The position numbers were made by a program, and so were the translations under genes. From M50B103 sp041667565 (GTDB lineage: Bacteria; Fidelibacterota; Fidelibacteria; Fidelibacterales; Fidelibacteraceae), in NCBI GenBank assembly GCA_964572745.1, contig CAZNFT010000008.1:1-52242 (forward strand): a stretch of 52,242 nucleotides of DNA, read 5' to 3'. Below are positions 24,307-34,181 of the stretch, piece by piece (within the stretch, counting starts at the first letter, position 1; each line of letters starts with the position of its first letter). The notes below the pieces were generated by a model. It was not told where the DNA came from. It did not search any database and saw only the letters and a list, made by a program, of their open reading frames with translations.

Positions 24307-27300
24307 TTGGCATTGAGCACATTAAAACAACAAACGGTGAAAAAAGATTTTGAAAAGATTCAAATTCGTCTTTCTTCGCCCGAATCAATATTAGAAAAAT
24401 CCCGCGGTGAGGTTCTCAAACCCGAGACCATTAACTATCGCTCTTATAAACCTGAAAAAGATGGTTTATTTTGCGAAAAGATCTTTGGTCCGGTTAAAGA
24501 TTGGGAATGTCATTGTGGTAAATACAAACGCATTCGTTACAAAGGTATTATTTGTGACCGTTGCGGTGTAGAAGTTACCCGCAAATCTGTGCGTCGCGAA
24601 CGCATGGGCCATATCAATTTGGCCGTACCCGTGGTTCACATTTGGTTTCTTAAATCAATTCCTTCAAAATTAGCGAATGTATTGGGTATCTCTGCTAAAG
24701 AACTGGAGCAGATCATTTACTATGAATCTTATGTAGTAATTCAGCCAGGAAAAGCGGAAGTAGAAGATAACGGCAAGTTGCGTTCCATAAAAGCTATGGA
24801 ATTACTTGACGAAGATACCTACTTCGAACTTCTTTATACCTATGGTGAAGAAGCAGAGGATCCCGTTGAAGAAGAAGATCTTTTCATTGCTAAAACCGGT
24901 GCACAAGCAGTTTACGAACTTTTGATTGACTTAGATGTCACTCAATTGGTGAGTGATTTAAAAGCACAACTTCGCAAAACGAAGTCGATTTCTGAACGCA
25001 ATGATCTAGTTAAACGTTTAAAGATCTTAAAATCATTTACTACTATGGACGATAGCGAACCGATCAACCGTCCAGAATATATGATACTGAAGGTATTACC
25101 GGTTATTCCCCCTGAACTGCGCCCCTTGGTTCCTCTTGAAGGTGGCCGATTTGCAGCCTCAGATCTGAATGACCTTTACCGTCGTGTTATTATTCGAAAC
25201 AACCGTTTAAAACAGTTGATCGATATCAGGGCTCCTGAAGTTATTTTGCGAAATGAAAAACGCATGCTTCAAGAAGCCGTGGATTCACTATTTGATAATG
25301 GTAGAAAACGTGCAGCTGTTCGTTCAGGTACACGTCGTCCTTTAAAATCCCTTTCAGATATGCTTAACGGTAAAGAAGGTCGCTTCCGTCAAAACTTGCT
25401 CGGTAAGCGTGTTGACTATTCAGCCCGTTCAGTTATTTGCGTGGGTCCCGAATTGCGTATGCATGAGTGTGGTATTCCCAAGAAAATGGCGACCGAGCTC
25501 TTTAAACCTCACCTTATTCATGAACTTCTTGTTCGTGGAAAAGCCGGTACAGCAAAAGTTGCTAAAGTAATGGTCGAAAATCGTGATCCTGAAGTTATGA
25601 ATCTTTTGGAATACGTGGTTAAGGATCATCCTATTCTTTTAAACCGTGCTCCTACACTTCACCGCTTGGGTATTCAGGCTTTTCAACCAATTCTTATTGA
25701 TGGCAAAGCTATCCGCTTGCATCCTTTGGTTTGTTCTGCTTTTAACGCTGACTTTGATGGTGACCAGATGGCTGTTCACTTACCCTTGTCCTTTGAAGCG
25801 CAGATCGAATCTCGTATGCTGATGCTGGCATCAAACAATATTCTTCATCCTGCACATGGGCATCCTATTGCCATTCCTTCTCAGGATATGGTTTTAGGCT
25901 CTTATTATATTACTCGTGCCAAATCTAATCAGATAGGCGAGGGCTCGGTTTTTTATAGCGCCGACGAAGCTCTTCTTGCTTTAGATAATGACTGGGTAAC
26001 ATTGCACGCCAAAGTAAAAATTGCTCTAAAGGATAAAATGATAGATACAACTGTTGGTCGTATCTTATTTAACTCCATTGTTCCAGAGGGAATGCCCTAT
26101 TACAATGAATTGTTGACTAAGAAACGTATCGAAAGCATTGTTGGTGAATGTAACCGCGATGTGGGTGTTAATCGTACTGTTGAGTTCCTTGATGATCTTA
26201 AGGACCTTGGCTTTTCGATGGCGACGCGTTCAGGTGTTTCTATTGGTTTAAGCGATGTTATCATTCCTGAAGAAAAGTTTGATATCATTGATATAACTCA
26301 AAAAAATATAAATCAGATCAATGATAAGCGTAAACGCGGTATCATTACTGAAAACGAACGTTATAATAAGGTTATTGATGCCTGGTCTAAAACAACTGAT
26401 AGAGTTCAGGATGTTATGAATAAAAAGTTAGTTTTAGATAATGAAGGCTTTAATCCTCTATTTATTATGACTGATTCAGGTGCTCGTGGATCTAAAGATC
26501 AGATCAAGCAGTTAGCCGGTATGCGTGGTTTAATGAATAAACCACAGAAAAATATCGGTGGTACCGGGGGCGATATTATTGAAACTCCCATTACCTCTAA
26601 CTTTAAAGAAGGTTTAACAGTGCTTGAGTATTTTGTTTCTACTCACGGCGCTCGTAAGGGTCTTTCAGATACAGCTCTCAAAACAGCGGATGCCGGTTAT
26701 CTGACTCGTCGTTTAGTGGATGTTTCTCAGGATGTTGTTATCAATAGTATTGATTGCGGTACCATTAACGGTATTCGTGTGGCTTCTCTTAAAGAAGGCG
26801 AAAATATTATTGAACATCTTAAAGAACGTATTGTAGGTCGTGTTTTACAAGAAGATGTGATCGATCCGCTAACTGACGAAGTTATCGCAGAAGTTGGTGA
26901 ATTCGTTGAAGAAAATCTTGCAGAAAAGATCTCCAACTCTAATGTTGAATCAGTTTATATTCGTTCAGTCCTGACTTGTGAAGCAAAAACGGGTGTCTGT
27001 GCAAAATGTTATGGACGAAACCTGGCTACGGACAAACTGGTTAACACCGGTGAAGCTGTTGGTATTATGGCAGCACAGTCTATTGGTGAGCCTGGTACAC
27101 AGTTGACCTTACGTACATTCCATATTGGAGGTACAGCCAGCCGTATTGTTCAGGAATCTAAACAAACTGCACGATTTAAAGGTCGCGTTGAACTCAGTGA
27201 TAATTTACTTATCTCAGATAATGACTTGAATATTGCTCTTGTACGTAACGGAAAAGTATCAATTATTGATGATGATAATCGTAATTTAATCACTTACACT

Positions 27301-28614
27301 ATTCCACAAGGTGCTAAAGTTCATGTGAAAAATGGCGATAAGGTAACACTGGATTCAGTTCTTTACGATTGGGATGCTTATAACGAACATATCGTATCCA
27401 GATATGATGGTTCGGCTAAATTTATGGACTTGATACCTGGCGTAACCTATGATGAGGTCACAGATTCATCAGGCCGTATAGAATGGCAGATCATTGCTTC
27501 TAAAGACCGTGAAAAAACTGCCCGTATTGCTATTTTGAATGATAAAACGGGAGAGCTCGTTGGTAAGCCTATTGCCCTACCTGAAAACGCATCGATTATC
27601 ATCAAAGAAGGTGATAAGGTCATTCAGGGACAGACATTAGCAAGACGCTCAAAACAGTCAGCCCGAAGCAACGATATTACCGGTGGTCTTCCTCGAGTAT
27701 CAGAATTATTTGAAGCTCGTAACCCAAGTAATGAAGCTGTTGTTACTGAAGTTGACGGAAATGTTCGTTTTGATAAATTACAACACGGTATTCAGACTAT
27801 CCGTATTACCAACGAACTTGGAGAGGTCTATACCTATAAGATCCCCAAGGGAAAACATATTCTTGTTCACGAAGGCGACTATGTTCGTTCTGGTGAACCA
27901 TTATGTGATGGTGCAATTCCTCCTCGCAAGATCTTAAAGATCCGTGGTGTGAAAGAAGTCCAGAAACATTTATTAAACGAGATCCAACATGTTTACCGCC
28001 TGCAGGGTGTACGTATCAATGACAAGCATATTGAAGTTATTGTTCGTCAGATGTTGCAGAAGGTAGAGATCAACGATCCGGGTGATACTAATTTCTTGAT
28101 TGGTGATCGTGTTGGTCGTCAGGAAGTTCAATCTGAAAATGATAAACTTTTTGACATGGTAGCTATCAGCGATTCCGGTGATACATCTTTGATCGAGGGT
28201 AACGTTTATCCTCGTCAATTGGTTAAAGAAGACAATGCCAGACATAAAGCTGCAGAAAAACGTCCAGCCAAATTTAAAGCTGCAAAACCTGCTACTTTTG
28301 ATCCATTGTTGCTTGGTATTACTCGTGCATCATTGAACACCGAATCATTCTTATCAGCAGCATCTTTCCAGGAAACAACCCGTGTTTTAACAGACGCAGC
28401 CATTTCAGCAAAGATTGATGATTTGAGTGGCTTGAAAGAAAACATCATCATTGGTCGTATGATCCCAGCTGGTACCGGTATGTCAGAATATCGTACATTA
28501 CGAGTTGAAGAACCTCAGCTTGAAGAAGTAGAAAAGCTTCTTGTGGACAAAGAGATCGTTGATGAACAGATGCCGGAAGTTGAACTCGAGTCAGTAGAAA
28601 CACCTGTTGAATGA
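24307..28614 (+). CDS. rpoC: DNA-directed RNA polymerase subunit beta'
   Basis: The 1435-aa product has zinc site 1 with four Cys (CHCGKYK...CDRCGVEV), the catalytic NADFDGDQMAVH with Asp482, Asp484 and Asp486 binding Mg2+, and zinc site 2 (CEAKTGVCAKCYGRNL). AGGAGG (24294-24299) is 7 nt before TTG 24307 but only 1 nt before ATG 24301, so the TTG start is preferred; the alternative adds two residues. The acidic C-terminus ends the operon, followed by a strong terminator. Confidence 0.98.
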   Translation: MALSTLKQQTVKKDFEKIQIRLSSPESILEKSRGEVLKPETINYRSYKPEKDGLFCEKIFGPVKDWECHCGKYKRIRYKGIICDRCGVEVTRKSVRRERMGHINLAVPVVHIWFLKSIPSKLANVLGISAKELEQIIYYESYVVIQPGKAEVEDNGKLRSIKAMELLDEDTYFELLYTYGEEAEDPVEEEDLFIAKTGAQAVYELLIDLDVTQLVSDLKAQLRKTKSISERNDLVKRLKILKSFTTMDDSEPINRPEYMILKVLPVIPPELRPLVPLEGGRFAASDLNDLYRRVIIRNNRLKQLIDIRAPEVILRNEKRMLQEAVDSLFDNGRKRAAVRSGTRRPLKSLSDMLNGKEGRFRQNLLGKRVDYSARSVICVGPELRMHECGIPKKMATELFKPHLIHELLVRGKAGTAKVAKVMVENRDPEVMNLLEYVVKDHPILLNRAPTLHRLGIQAFQPILIDGKAIRLHPLVCSAFNADFDGDQMAVHLPLSFEAQIESRMLMLASNNILHPAHGHPIAIPSQDMVLGSYYITRAKSNQIGEGSVFYSADEALLALDNDWVTLHAKVKIALKDKMIDTTVGRILFNSIVPEGMPYYNELLTKKRIESIVGECNRDVGVNRTVEFLDDLKDLGFSMATRSGVSIGLSDVIIPEEKFDIIDITQKNINQINDKRKRGIITENERYNKVIDAWSKTTDRVQDVMNKKLVLDNEGFNPLFIMTDSGARGSKDQIKQLAGMRGLMNKPQKNIGGTGGDIIETPITSNFKEGLTVLEYFVSTHGARKGLSDTALKTADAGYLTRRLVDVSQDVVINSIDCGTINGIRVASLKEGENIIEHLKERIVGRVLQEDVIDPLTDEVIAEVGEFVEENLAEKISNSNVESVYIRSVLTCEAKTGVCAKCYGRNLATDKLVNTGEAVGIMAAQSIGEPGTQLTLRTFHIGGTASRIVQESKQTARFKGRVELSDNLLISDNDLNIALVRNGKVSIIDDDNRNLITYTIPQGAKVHVKNGDKVTLDSVLYDWDAYNEHIVSRYDGSAKFMDLIPGVTYDEVTDSSGRIEWQIIASKDREKTARIAILNDKTGELVGKPIALPENASIIIKEGDKVIQGQTLARRSKQSARSNDITGGLPRVSELFEARNPSNEAVVTEVDGNVRFDKLQHGIQTIRITNELGEVYTYKIPKGKHILVHEGDYVRSGEPLCDGAIPPRKILKIRGVKEVQKHLLNEIQHVYRLQGVRINDKHIEVIVRQMLQKVEINDPGDTNFLIGDRVGRQEVQSENDKLFDMVAISDSGDTSLIEGNVYPRQLVKEDNARHKAAEKRPAKFKAAKPATFDPLLLGITRASLNTESFLSAASFQETTRVLTDAAISAKIDDLSGLKENIIIGRMIPAGTGMSEYRTLRVEEPQLEEVEKLLVDKEIVDEQMPEVELESVETPVE

Positions 28615-28644
28615 TCAATTAAAAAAAATATAATAAATATATGT

Positions 28645-28673
28645 AAGGGCTCATAAAAGCGAGCCCTTTTTTT
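28645..28673 (+). terminator. Rho-independent terminator of the rpoBC operon
   Basis: AAGGGCTC and GAGCCCTT form an 8-bp stem with an 8-nt loop, followed by a T run (28667-28673). It lies about 30 nt after the rpoC stop and cleanly separates this operon from the str operon. Confidence 0.92.
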
Positions 28674-28934
28674 ATCTAGCCTAAAAGTATAGGGATAAAG
28701 GAAAAAACAAAATTATAAAAAGCATTCAGCAAATATTAACTCAAAGCGGGCTTACTGATAGAGAGAAACCTTAAGCAAAATCAGATATGATCATTGTTTA
28801 AAGAGGCTAATTGGGTGTTTATCAAGTTCTTGTATTGGAGTAGTAAATGAGAAAAGAAAAACAAGATCAAGTATTAGAGAAAAATATCCATCTTTATATA
28901 TAGATTATTTTTTTATAAAAAAAGCAACAAAAAC
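28674..28934 (+). other. A/T-rich spacer between rpoC terminator and str promoter
   Basis: No gene of a known family lies here. One 18-codon frame (28847-28903, starting MRKEKQDQVLEK) has GGAG six bases upstream, but nothing else supports it. The last 30 bases are a run of A and T upstream of the str promoter and could act as an UP element. Confidence 0.5.
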
Positions 28935-28975
28935 TTGCAAACAAGCGCTACTTGCATTATCTTACTGAGCTTTTG
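28935..28975 (+). promoter_or_regulatory. str operon promoter
   Basis: -35 TTGCAA (28935-28940), a 17-nt spacer and -10 TATCTT (28958-28963) are followed after 4 nt by AGCTTTTG (28968-28975). This is one base different from the GGCTTTTT element found at the same distance in the rRNA and tRNA promoters. The predicted start is about 28 nt before rpsL. Confidence 0.7.
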
Positions 28976-28997
28976 TGAAAATTGGAGAAAAACACTT

Positions 28998-29372
28998 ATG
29001 CCAACGATCAATCAGTTAGTACGACAGGGCAGAAAAAAGATTACGAAAAAGAACAATGTCCCTGCCTTAAACGCAAACCCACAACGTCGTGGAGTTTGTA
29101 CCCGCGTCTATACAACGACGCCCAAGAAGCCGAACTCAGCGCTTCGTAAAGTAGCACGTGTTCGTCTTGATAAGAGCACTGAAGTTTCGGCATACATCCC
29201 GGGTGAAGGCCACAACCTCCAGGAGCACTCAATTGTGCTGATTGAAGGAGGTCGTATAAAGGATTTACCGGGTGTTCGCTACCATATCATTCGAGGCACA
29301 CTGGATACTGCCGGTGTGGAAGGTAGACGACAGAGCAGATCACGATACGGCGCTAAGCGTCCGAAATCTTAA
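28998..29372 (+). CDS. rpsL: 30S ribosomal protein S12
   Basis: The 124-aa product starts MPTINQLVRQGRKK. It has the conserved TTPKKPNSALRKVARVRL and GRIKDLPGVRYHIIRG, which form the decoding-site loops where streptomycin resistance maps; the Lys residues there are wild type. The start at 28998 is preferred over an in-frame extension that covers the promoter. It is the first gene of the ribosomal superoperon. Confidence 0.98.
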   Translation: MPTINQLVRQGRKKITKKNNVPALNANPQRRGVCTRVYTTTPKKPNSALRKVARVRLDKSTEVSAYIPGEGHNLQEHSIVLIEGGRIKDLPGVRYHIIRGTLDTAGVEGRRQSRSRYGAKRPKS

Positions 29373-29386
29373 AGTGGAGACTATTT

Positions 29387-29857
29387 ATGTCAAGAAGAAA
29401 TAAGCCACCTAAACGCGACGTATTACCGGACCCCAAATTCCATTCTAAAACCATCACAAAGTTTGTAAATAACTTGATGGAAGAAGGTAAAAAGGGTGTT
29501 GCCGAGAAGATTCTGTATGACGCAATCGATGAGCTTGATGAAAAAACAGGCGGTAAAGGTCTGGATGCTTTTCAAAAAGCATTGGATAACGTAGCACCTG
29601 TTTTAGAAGTTAAGTCAAAGAGGATCGGTGGTGCAACCTATCAGGTTCCTGTAGAAGTTCGCCGAGACCGCCGTTATGCTCTTGCAATGCGCTGGATCAT
29701 TACTTATTCAAGTGCTCGCTCAGGTGGAGCAATGGCCAATAAGTTGGCTGCGGAATTGATGGCCGCTTCTAAAGGTGAAGGTTCATCAATGAAGAAAAAA
29801 GAAGATGTACATCGCATGGCTGAAGCGAATAAAGCATTCGCTCATTTTAGTCGATAA
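29387..29857 (+). CDS. rpsG: 30S ribosomal protein S7
   Basis: The 156-aa product initiates assembly of the small-subunit head. It shows MSRRNKPPKRDVLPDPKF, GGATYQVPVEVR and ALRW-like AMRWII segments at normal spacing. It lies 14 nt after rpsL and 26 nt before fusA. Confidence 0.98.
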   Translation: MSRRNKPPKRDVLPDPKFHSKTITKFVNNLMEEGKKGVAEKILYDAIDELDEKTGGKGLDAFQKALDNVAPVLEVKSKRIGGATYQVPVEVRRDRRYALAMRWIITYSSARSGGAMANKLAAELMAASKGEGSSMKKKEDVHRMAEANKAFAHFSR

Positions 29858-29883
29858 GCCCCGAAGGGGAAAGGTAATATCAC

Positions 29884-31941
29884 GTGGCATTAGACCTATC
29901 TAAATTGCGGAATATTGGAATCATGGCTCATATCGATGCCGGTAAAACGACAACAAGCGAGCGTATTCTATATTATACCGGAGTGTCTCACCGTTTAGGT
30001 GAAACACACGAAGGCGCAGCTATAATGGATTGGATGGACCAAGAGCGTGAGCGTGGAATTACAATTACTTCCGCTGCAACCACTTGTTCTTGGAACAAGT
30101 ACCGGATCAATATTATTGATACACCCGGTCACGTCGATTTTACAGCCGAAGTTGAGCGCTCTTTAAGAGTTCTCGATGGAGCGGTTGCCCTATTCTGTGG
30201 TGTCGGTGGGGTAGAACCTCAATCCGAGACTGTTTGGAAGCAGGCAAATACATACAGAGTTCCTCGCATTGCATTCGTTAATAAAATGGATCGTGCAGGA
30301 GCTGATTTTTACAATGTTTTGGACATGATGCGTAAGCGTCTTGGTGCCAATCCGCTTCCTGTTTTCTTGCCAATTGGCTCAGGTGATATGTTTACTGGAA
30401 TTATCGACCTTATCAATAATCGTTCTATTCTTTATAAAGATGAAACTTTAGGAATGGAATTTGAATATGGTCCCATTCCAAAGGATATGGCCGAGAAGGT
30501 CGAAGAATATCGCTATCGTCTGGTCGAAGAAGTTGCTTGTTACAATGATTCCCTTTTGGAAAAATATCTTGAAGGCGAAGAATTAACAGAAGAAGAATTG
30601 AAATCGGCTATCCGTCAAGGAACAATTAAAGGGGATATTATCCCTGTGCTCTGCGGTTCTGCTTTCAAGAACAAAGGTATTCAGGAGCTCTTGAATGCTG
30701 TTGTAGATTATTTACCTTCACCTATGGATGTTCCACCGGTAGAAGGAAAATCACCCAAGACAGATAAGATCGAAATTCGCCACGCGGATGTTAATGATCC
30801 TTTTTCTGCCTTGGCTTTTAAGATCATGACCGACCCGTATGTCGGGCGCTTAACTTATTTGCGTGTGTATAGTGGATCTGTTGAAGCAGGTAAGTATATG
30901 ATCAATTCAGAAAACGGTAAGCGTGAACGCTTAGGCCGTCTTTTAAAAATGCATGCAAATAAGCGTGAAGATATCAAAGTGGCATATGCCGGTGATATCG
31001 TTGCGGTTGTAGGATTAAGAAATACACGTACCGGTCAGACATTGTGTGATGAGAAAAATCAGATCATTTTGGAAGAAATGGATTTTCCGGATCCTGTTAT
31101 CAGCGTAGCAATTGAACCTGCTTCAAAAGCTGATCATGATTCATTGACGGAAGGTCTGATAAAATTGGCTGATGAAGACCCGACTTTTCAGGTTAAATTT
31201 GAAGAGGCCACCGGTCAGACAATTATTTGGGGAATGGGTGAATTACACCTTGATATTATTGTGGATCGCCTTAAACGAGAATTTAAAGTTCAGGCCTATG
31301 TAGGCAAGCCTCAGGTTGCATATAAAGAAACGATCACAAAAGCAGCGACCGTTGATGAAATATTCAAGAAGCAAACAGGCGGAAAAGGACAATATGCTCG
31401 TGTAAAGATCACAGTAGAGCCTTCTGAACAGGCGAAGGGTTTTGTTTTTGTAAACAAGATCGTCGGTGGTTCAATCCCAAAAGAATATATTCCCGCAGTT
31501 GAACGTGGTATCTTTGATGCATGTAAAACAGGTGTCCTAAAAGGATATCCAATTGAAGATGTAAAAATTACGCTGTTAGATGGTAATCACCATCCGGTTG
31601 ATTCCTCGGAAATGGCGTTTAAAGTGGCTGGAAGTATTGCTTTCCAACGAGCTGTTCGTCAAGCAGGAGCAATTTTGCTTGAACCGATCATGTCAGTGGA
31701 AGTCGTTACTCCAGACGAGTATCTGGGAGATGTTATGGGTGACCTCACTTCGAGGAGGGGCCAGATCAAAGGAATGATCCCCAGGAATGATGCCCAGGTC
31801 TTAAATGCTGATGTTCCTTTAGCCGGAATGTTCGGTTATGCCACAGACTTGAGATCAATCACCCAAGGAAGAGCAGTTTTTACAATGCAATTTGATCATT
31901 ATTCAGCTGCTCCCGCAAGTATTGCGGAAAAAATTAATTAA
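29884..31941 (+). CDS. fusA: Elongation factor G
   Basis: The 685-aa translocation GTPase starts with GTG (GTGGCATTAGAC) behind GGGAAAGG. It has P-loop AHIDAGKTTTSERILYY, switch RGITITSAATT, DTPGHVDF, NKMDRAGA and the C-terminal domains IV-V (GGSIPKEYIPAVERGI; RRGQIKGM). There is a single copy in the window. It is the str operon gene before tuf copy 2. Confidence 0.98.
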   Translation: MALDLSKLRNIGIMAHIDAGKTTTSERILYYTGVSHRLGETHEGAAIMDWMDQERERGITITSAATTCSWNKYRINIIDTPGHVDFTAEVERSLRVLDGAVALFCGVGGVEPQSETVWKQANTYRVPRIAFVNKMDRAGADFYNVLDMMRKRLGANPLPVFLPIGSGDMFTGIIDLINNRSILYKDETLGMEFEYGPIPKDMAEKVEEYRYRLVEEVACYNDSLLEKYLEGEELTEEELKSAIRQGTIKGDIIPVLCGSAFKNKGIQELLNAVVDYLPSPMDVPPVEGKSPKTDKIEIRHADVNDPFSALAFKIMTDPYVGRLTYLRVYSGSVEAGKYMINSENGKRERLGRLLKMHANKREDIKVAYAGDIVAVVGLRNTRTGQTLCDEKNQIILEEMDFPDPVISVAIEPASKADHDSLTEGLIKLADEDPTFQVKFEEATGQTIIWGMGELHLDIIVDRLKREFKVQAYVGKPQVAYKETITKAATVDEIFKKQTGGKGQYARVKITVEPSEQAKGFVFVNKIVGGSIPKEYIPAVERGIFDACKTGVLKGYPIEDVKITLLDGNHHPVDSSEMAFKVAGSIAFQRAVRQAGAILLEPIMSVEVVTPDEYLGDVMGDLTSRRGQIKGMIPRNDAQVLNADVPLAGMFGYATDLRSITQGRAVFTMQFDHYSAAPASIAEKIN

Positions 31942-31960
31942 GAGAAACAAAGGAGTTTTT

Positions 31961-33197
31961 CAATGGCTAAAGCAAAATTTGAACGTACCAAACCCCACGT
32001 GAACATAGGAACGATTGGTCACGTAGATCACGGTAAAACAACACTTACTGCTGCTATTACAACAGTTTTATCAAAAGCAGGCGGTGCAGAAGTTCGTTCA
32101 TTTGACAGTATTGATAATGCACCCGAAGAACGTGAACGTGGTATTACAATTGCGACCTCTCACGTTGAATATGAAACAGCCAACCGCCATTATGCGCACG
32201 TTGACTGTCCGGGCCACGCAGATTACATTAAGAACATGATTACCGGAGCCGCTCAGATGGACGGTGCTATTTTGGTAGTATCAGCCGCTGATGGTCCTAT
32301 GCCTCAAACCCGCGAACACGTTTTATTGGCAAAACAGGTGAATGTACCTTACATCGTTGTTTTTATGAACAAAGTTGATATGGTAGATGACCCTGAACTA
32401 TTAGAGCTTGTAGAAATGGAACTTCGTGAATTATTGAGTGAATACGATTTTCCCGGTGACGATACTCCGATTGTCATGGGGTCAGCACTTGAAGCTTTGA
32501 ACAATCCTGATGATGCAGAAAAGACAAAATGTATTTTTGATTTGATGGATGCAGTTGATTCATATGTTCCAGAGCCAGAACGTGCAGTTGACAAACCTTT
32601 CTTGATGCCAGTAGAAGATGTATTTTCAATTACAGGACGTGGAACCGTTGGTACAGGTCGTATTGAACGCGGCGTGATCAAGGTTGGAGAAGAAGTAGAG
32701 ATCGTAGGTATGACAGATGAACCTGCAAAGAAAACAGTTGTAACCGGTGTTGAAATGTTCCGTAAGTTATTGGATCGTGGAGAAGCCGGTGATAATGCTG
32801 GTTTATTGCTTCGCGGAATTGACAAGGAATGGTTACGCCGAGGAATGGTTGTAGCTGCGCCTAAGTCAATTACACCTCACAAGAAATTCAAAGCAAACTT
32901 CTATGTCTTGAAGAAAGAAGAAGGCGGACGTCATACACCTTTTATGGATGGCTATCGTCCACAGTTCTACCTTCGTACCACGGATGTAACTGGATCTATC
33001 GCACTTCCTGATGGAGTAGAAATGGTAATGCCCGGAGACAACATTGAAGCTGTTGTTGAATTGATCGTACCCGTTGCGATGGAAAGAGAACTACGTTTCG
33101 CTATTCGTGAAGGTGGTCGTACGGTTGGTGCTGGTGTTGTAACAGAGATCATTGAATAATAAAGGCTAGAGTACTATGGCAGGACAAAAAATACGCA
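31961..33197 (+). repeat. tuf repeat, copy 2 (identical to 16033-17269)
   Basis: This is the second member of the 1237-bp direct repeat. It covers tuf, the 16-nt spacer and the first seven codons of rpsJ. As both copies point the same way, recombination between them would delete about 15.9 kb of essential genes, so exchange must be non-reciprocal. Confidence 0.9.
31963..33159 (+). CDS. tuf: Elongation factor Tu, copy 2
   Basis: The 398-aa protein is identical to the copy at 16035, and so is its DNA. It sits in the str operon 21 nt after fusA, with its own AGGAG site. This is the ancestral tufA position. The expression level can differ between copies because the leader sequences differ although the coding sequences do not. 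Confidence 0.98.
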   Translation: MAKAKFERTKPHVNIGTIGHVDHGKTTLTAAITTVLSKAGGAEVRSFDSIDNAPEERERGITIATSHVEYETANRHYAHVDCPGHADYIKNMITGAAQMDGAILVVSAADGPMPQTREHVLLAKQVNVPYIVVFMNKVDMVDDPELLELVEMELRELLSEYDFPGDDTPIVMGSALEALNNPDDAEKTKCIFDLMDAVDSYVPEPERAVDKPFLMPVEDVFSITGRGTVGTGRIERGVIKVGEEVEIVGMTDEPAKKTVVTGVEMFRKLLDRGEAGDNAGLLLRGIDKEWLRRGMVVAAPKSITPHKKFKANFYVLKKEEGGRHTPFMDGYRPQFYLRTTDVTGSIALPDGVEMVMPGDNIEAVVELIVPVAMERELRFAIREGGRTVGAGVVTEIIE

Positions 33198-33484
33198 TTG
33201 CGTTGAAATCTTATGATCACAATCTTCTTGATAAATCAACCGAGAAGATCGTTCAGCGCGCAAAGTCAACAGGCGCCGTTATTTCGGGCCCCATTCCTTT
33301 GCCTACAAAACGTACAGTTGTTACGGTTAACCGTTCACCTCACGTTAATAAGAAATCACGCGAACAATTTCAGATCAAGGTACATAAACGCATTGTTGAA
33401 ATCCTGAATACCACGACTAAGACCATCGACGAATTGATGAAACTGGATCTTCCTGCAGGCGTGGATATTGAAATTAAGGTTTAA
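33176..33484 (+). CDS. rpsJ: 30S ribosomal protein S10
   Basis: The 102-aa product is S10/NusE, part of the small-subunit head and of antitermination complexes. It has MAGQKIRIALKSYDH, TGAVISGPIPLPTKR and the HVNKKSREQF loop. Its first seven codons lie inside the tuf repeat. The MAGQKIR start is natural for S10, so this copy is the likely donor of the tract seen in rpmG. A weak TAGGCGC/GCACCTA hairpin (33501-33530) lies before rplC. Confidence 0.98.
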   Translation: MAGQKIRIALKSYDHNLLDKSTEKIVQRAKSTGAVISGPIPLPTKRTVVTVNRSPHVNKKSREQFQIKVHKRIVEILNTTTKTIDELMKLDLPAGVDIEIKV

Positions 33485-33551
33485 TGTAAACCGCAAACAT
33501 TAGGCGCCTCTCACTTTGTTGATGCACCTATGAATAGAAAAGGTTAAAACT

Positions 33552-34181
33552 GTGAACGGAATCATAGGAAAAAAAATTGGTATGACCCGCATTTTCGATG
33601 AACGCGGCCGGAATATTCCGGTAACTGTCATCGAAGCCGGACCATGCTATATAACACAGATCAAAACAGACGAAACTGATGGGTATTCCGCAGTGCAAGT
33701 CGGCTTTGACGAAGTACGGGAAAAGCTTGTTACTAAACCCGAACTTGGTCACCTTAAAGGTGCTGGTAAAGTATTGCGTACTTTAAAAGAATTTCGTCTT
33801 GAAGAAGTTAATGGTGTTAAAGTTGGTGACGTTATCAATGTTGATGTCTTTAAAAAAGGCGACATCGTTGCAGTGACCGGGAAATCCAAAGGAAAAGGAT
33901 TTCAAGGTACAGTAAAACGTCATAACTTTCACGGTGGAAAAGGAAGCCATGGCCAAAAATCCCAACTTCGCGGACCAGGTTCAATTGGAGCTGGTTCATC
34001 ACCTTCCCGCGTTTGGAAAGGTATGAAGATGGCAGGTCAAATGGGTAATGAAACAGTGACAGTCAGGAATATCGAGGTCGTAGAGATCCGTACTGACAAA
34101 AACATACTGTTGGTTAAAGGCAGCGTTCCCGGATCCCGGAATGGAATTGTCCAACTAGTTAAATCGGGAGATGTGGTATGA
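33552..34181 (+). CDS. rplC: 50S ribosomal protein L3
   Basis: The 209-aa product starts with GTG (MNGIIGKKIGMTRIFDERG). It has KGKGFQGTVKRHNFHGGKGSHG, the extension that reaches toward the peptidyl-transferase centre. The 67-nt gap before it is the longest in the S10 section. Its stop overlaps the rplD start by 4 nt (ATGA). Confidence 0.98.
   Translation: MNGIIGKKIGMTRIFDERGRNIPVTVIEAGPCYITQIKTDETDGYSAVQVGFDEVREKLVTKPELGHLKGAGKVLRTLKEFRLEEVNGVKVGDVINVDVFKKGDIVAVTGKSKGKGFQGTVKRHNFHGGKGSHGQKSQLRGPGSIGAGSSPSRVWKGMKMAGQMGNETVTVRNIEVVEIRTDKNILLVKGSVPGSRNGIVQLVKSGDVV

Noticed and set aside
28847..28903. 18-codon frame with GGAG upstream in the rpoC-rpsL spacer
   Set aside because: It is too short, ends before the str promoter and has no sign of conservation that could be judged here.
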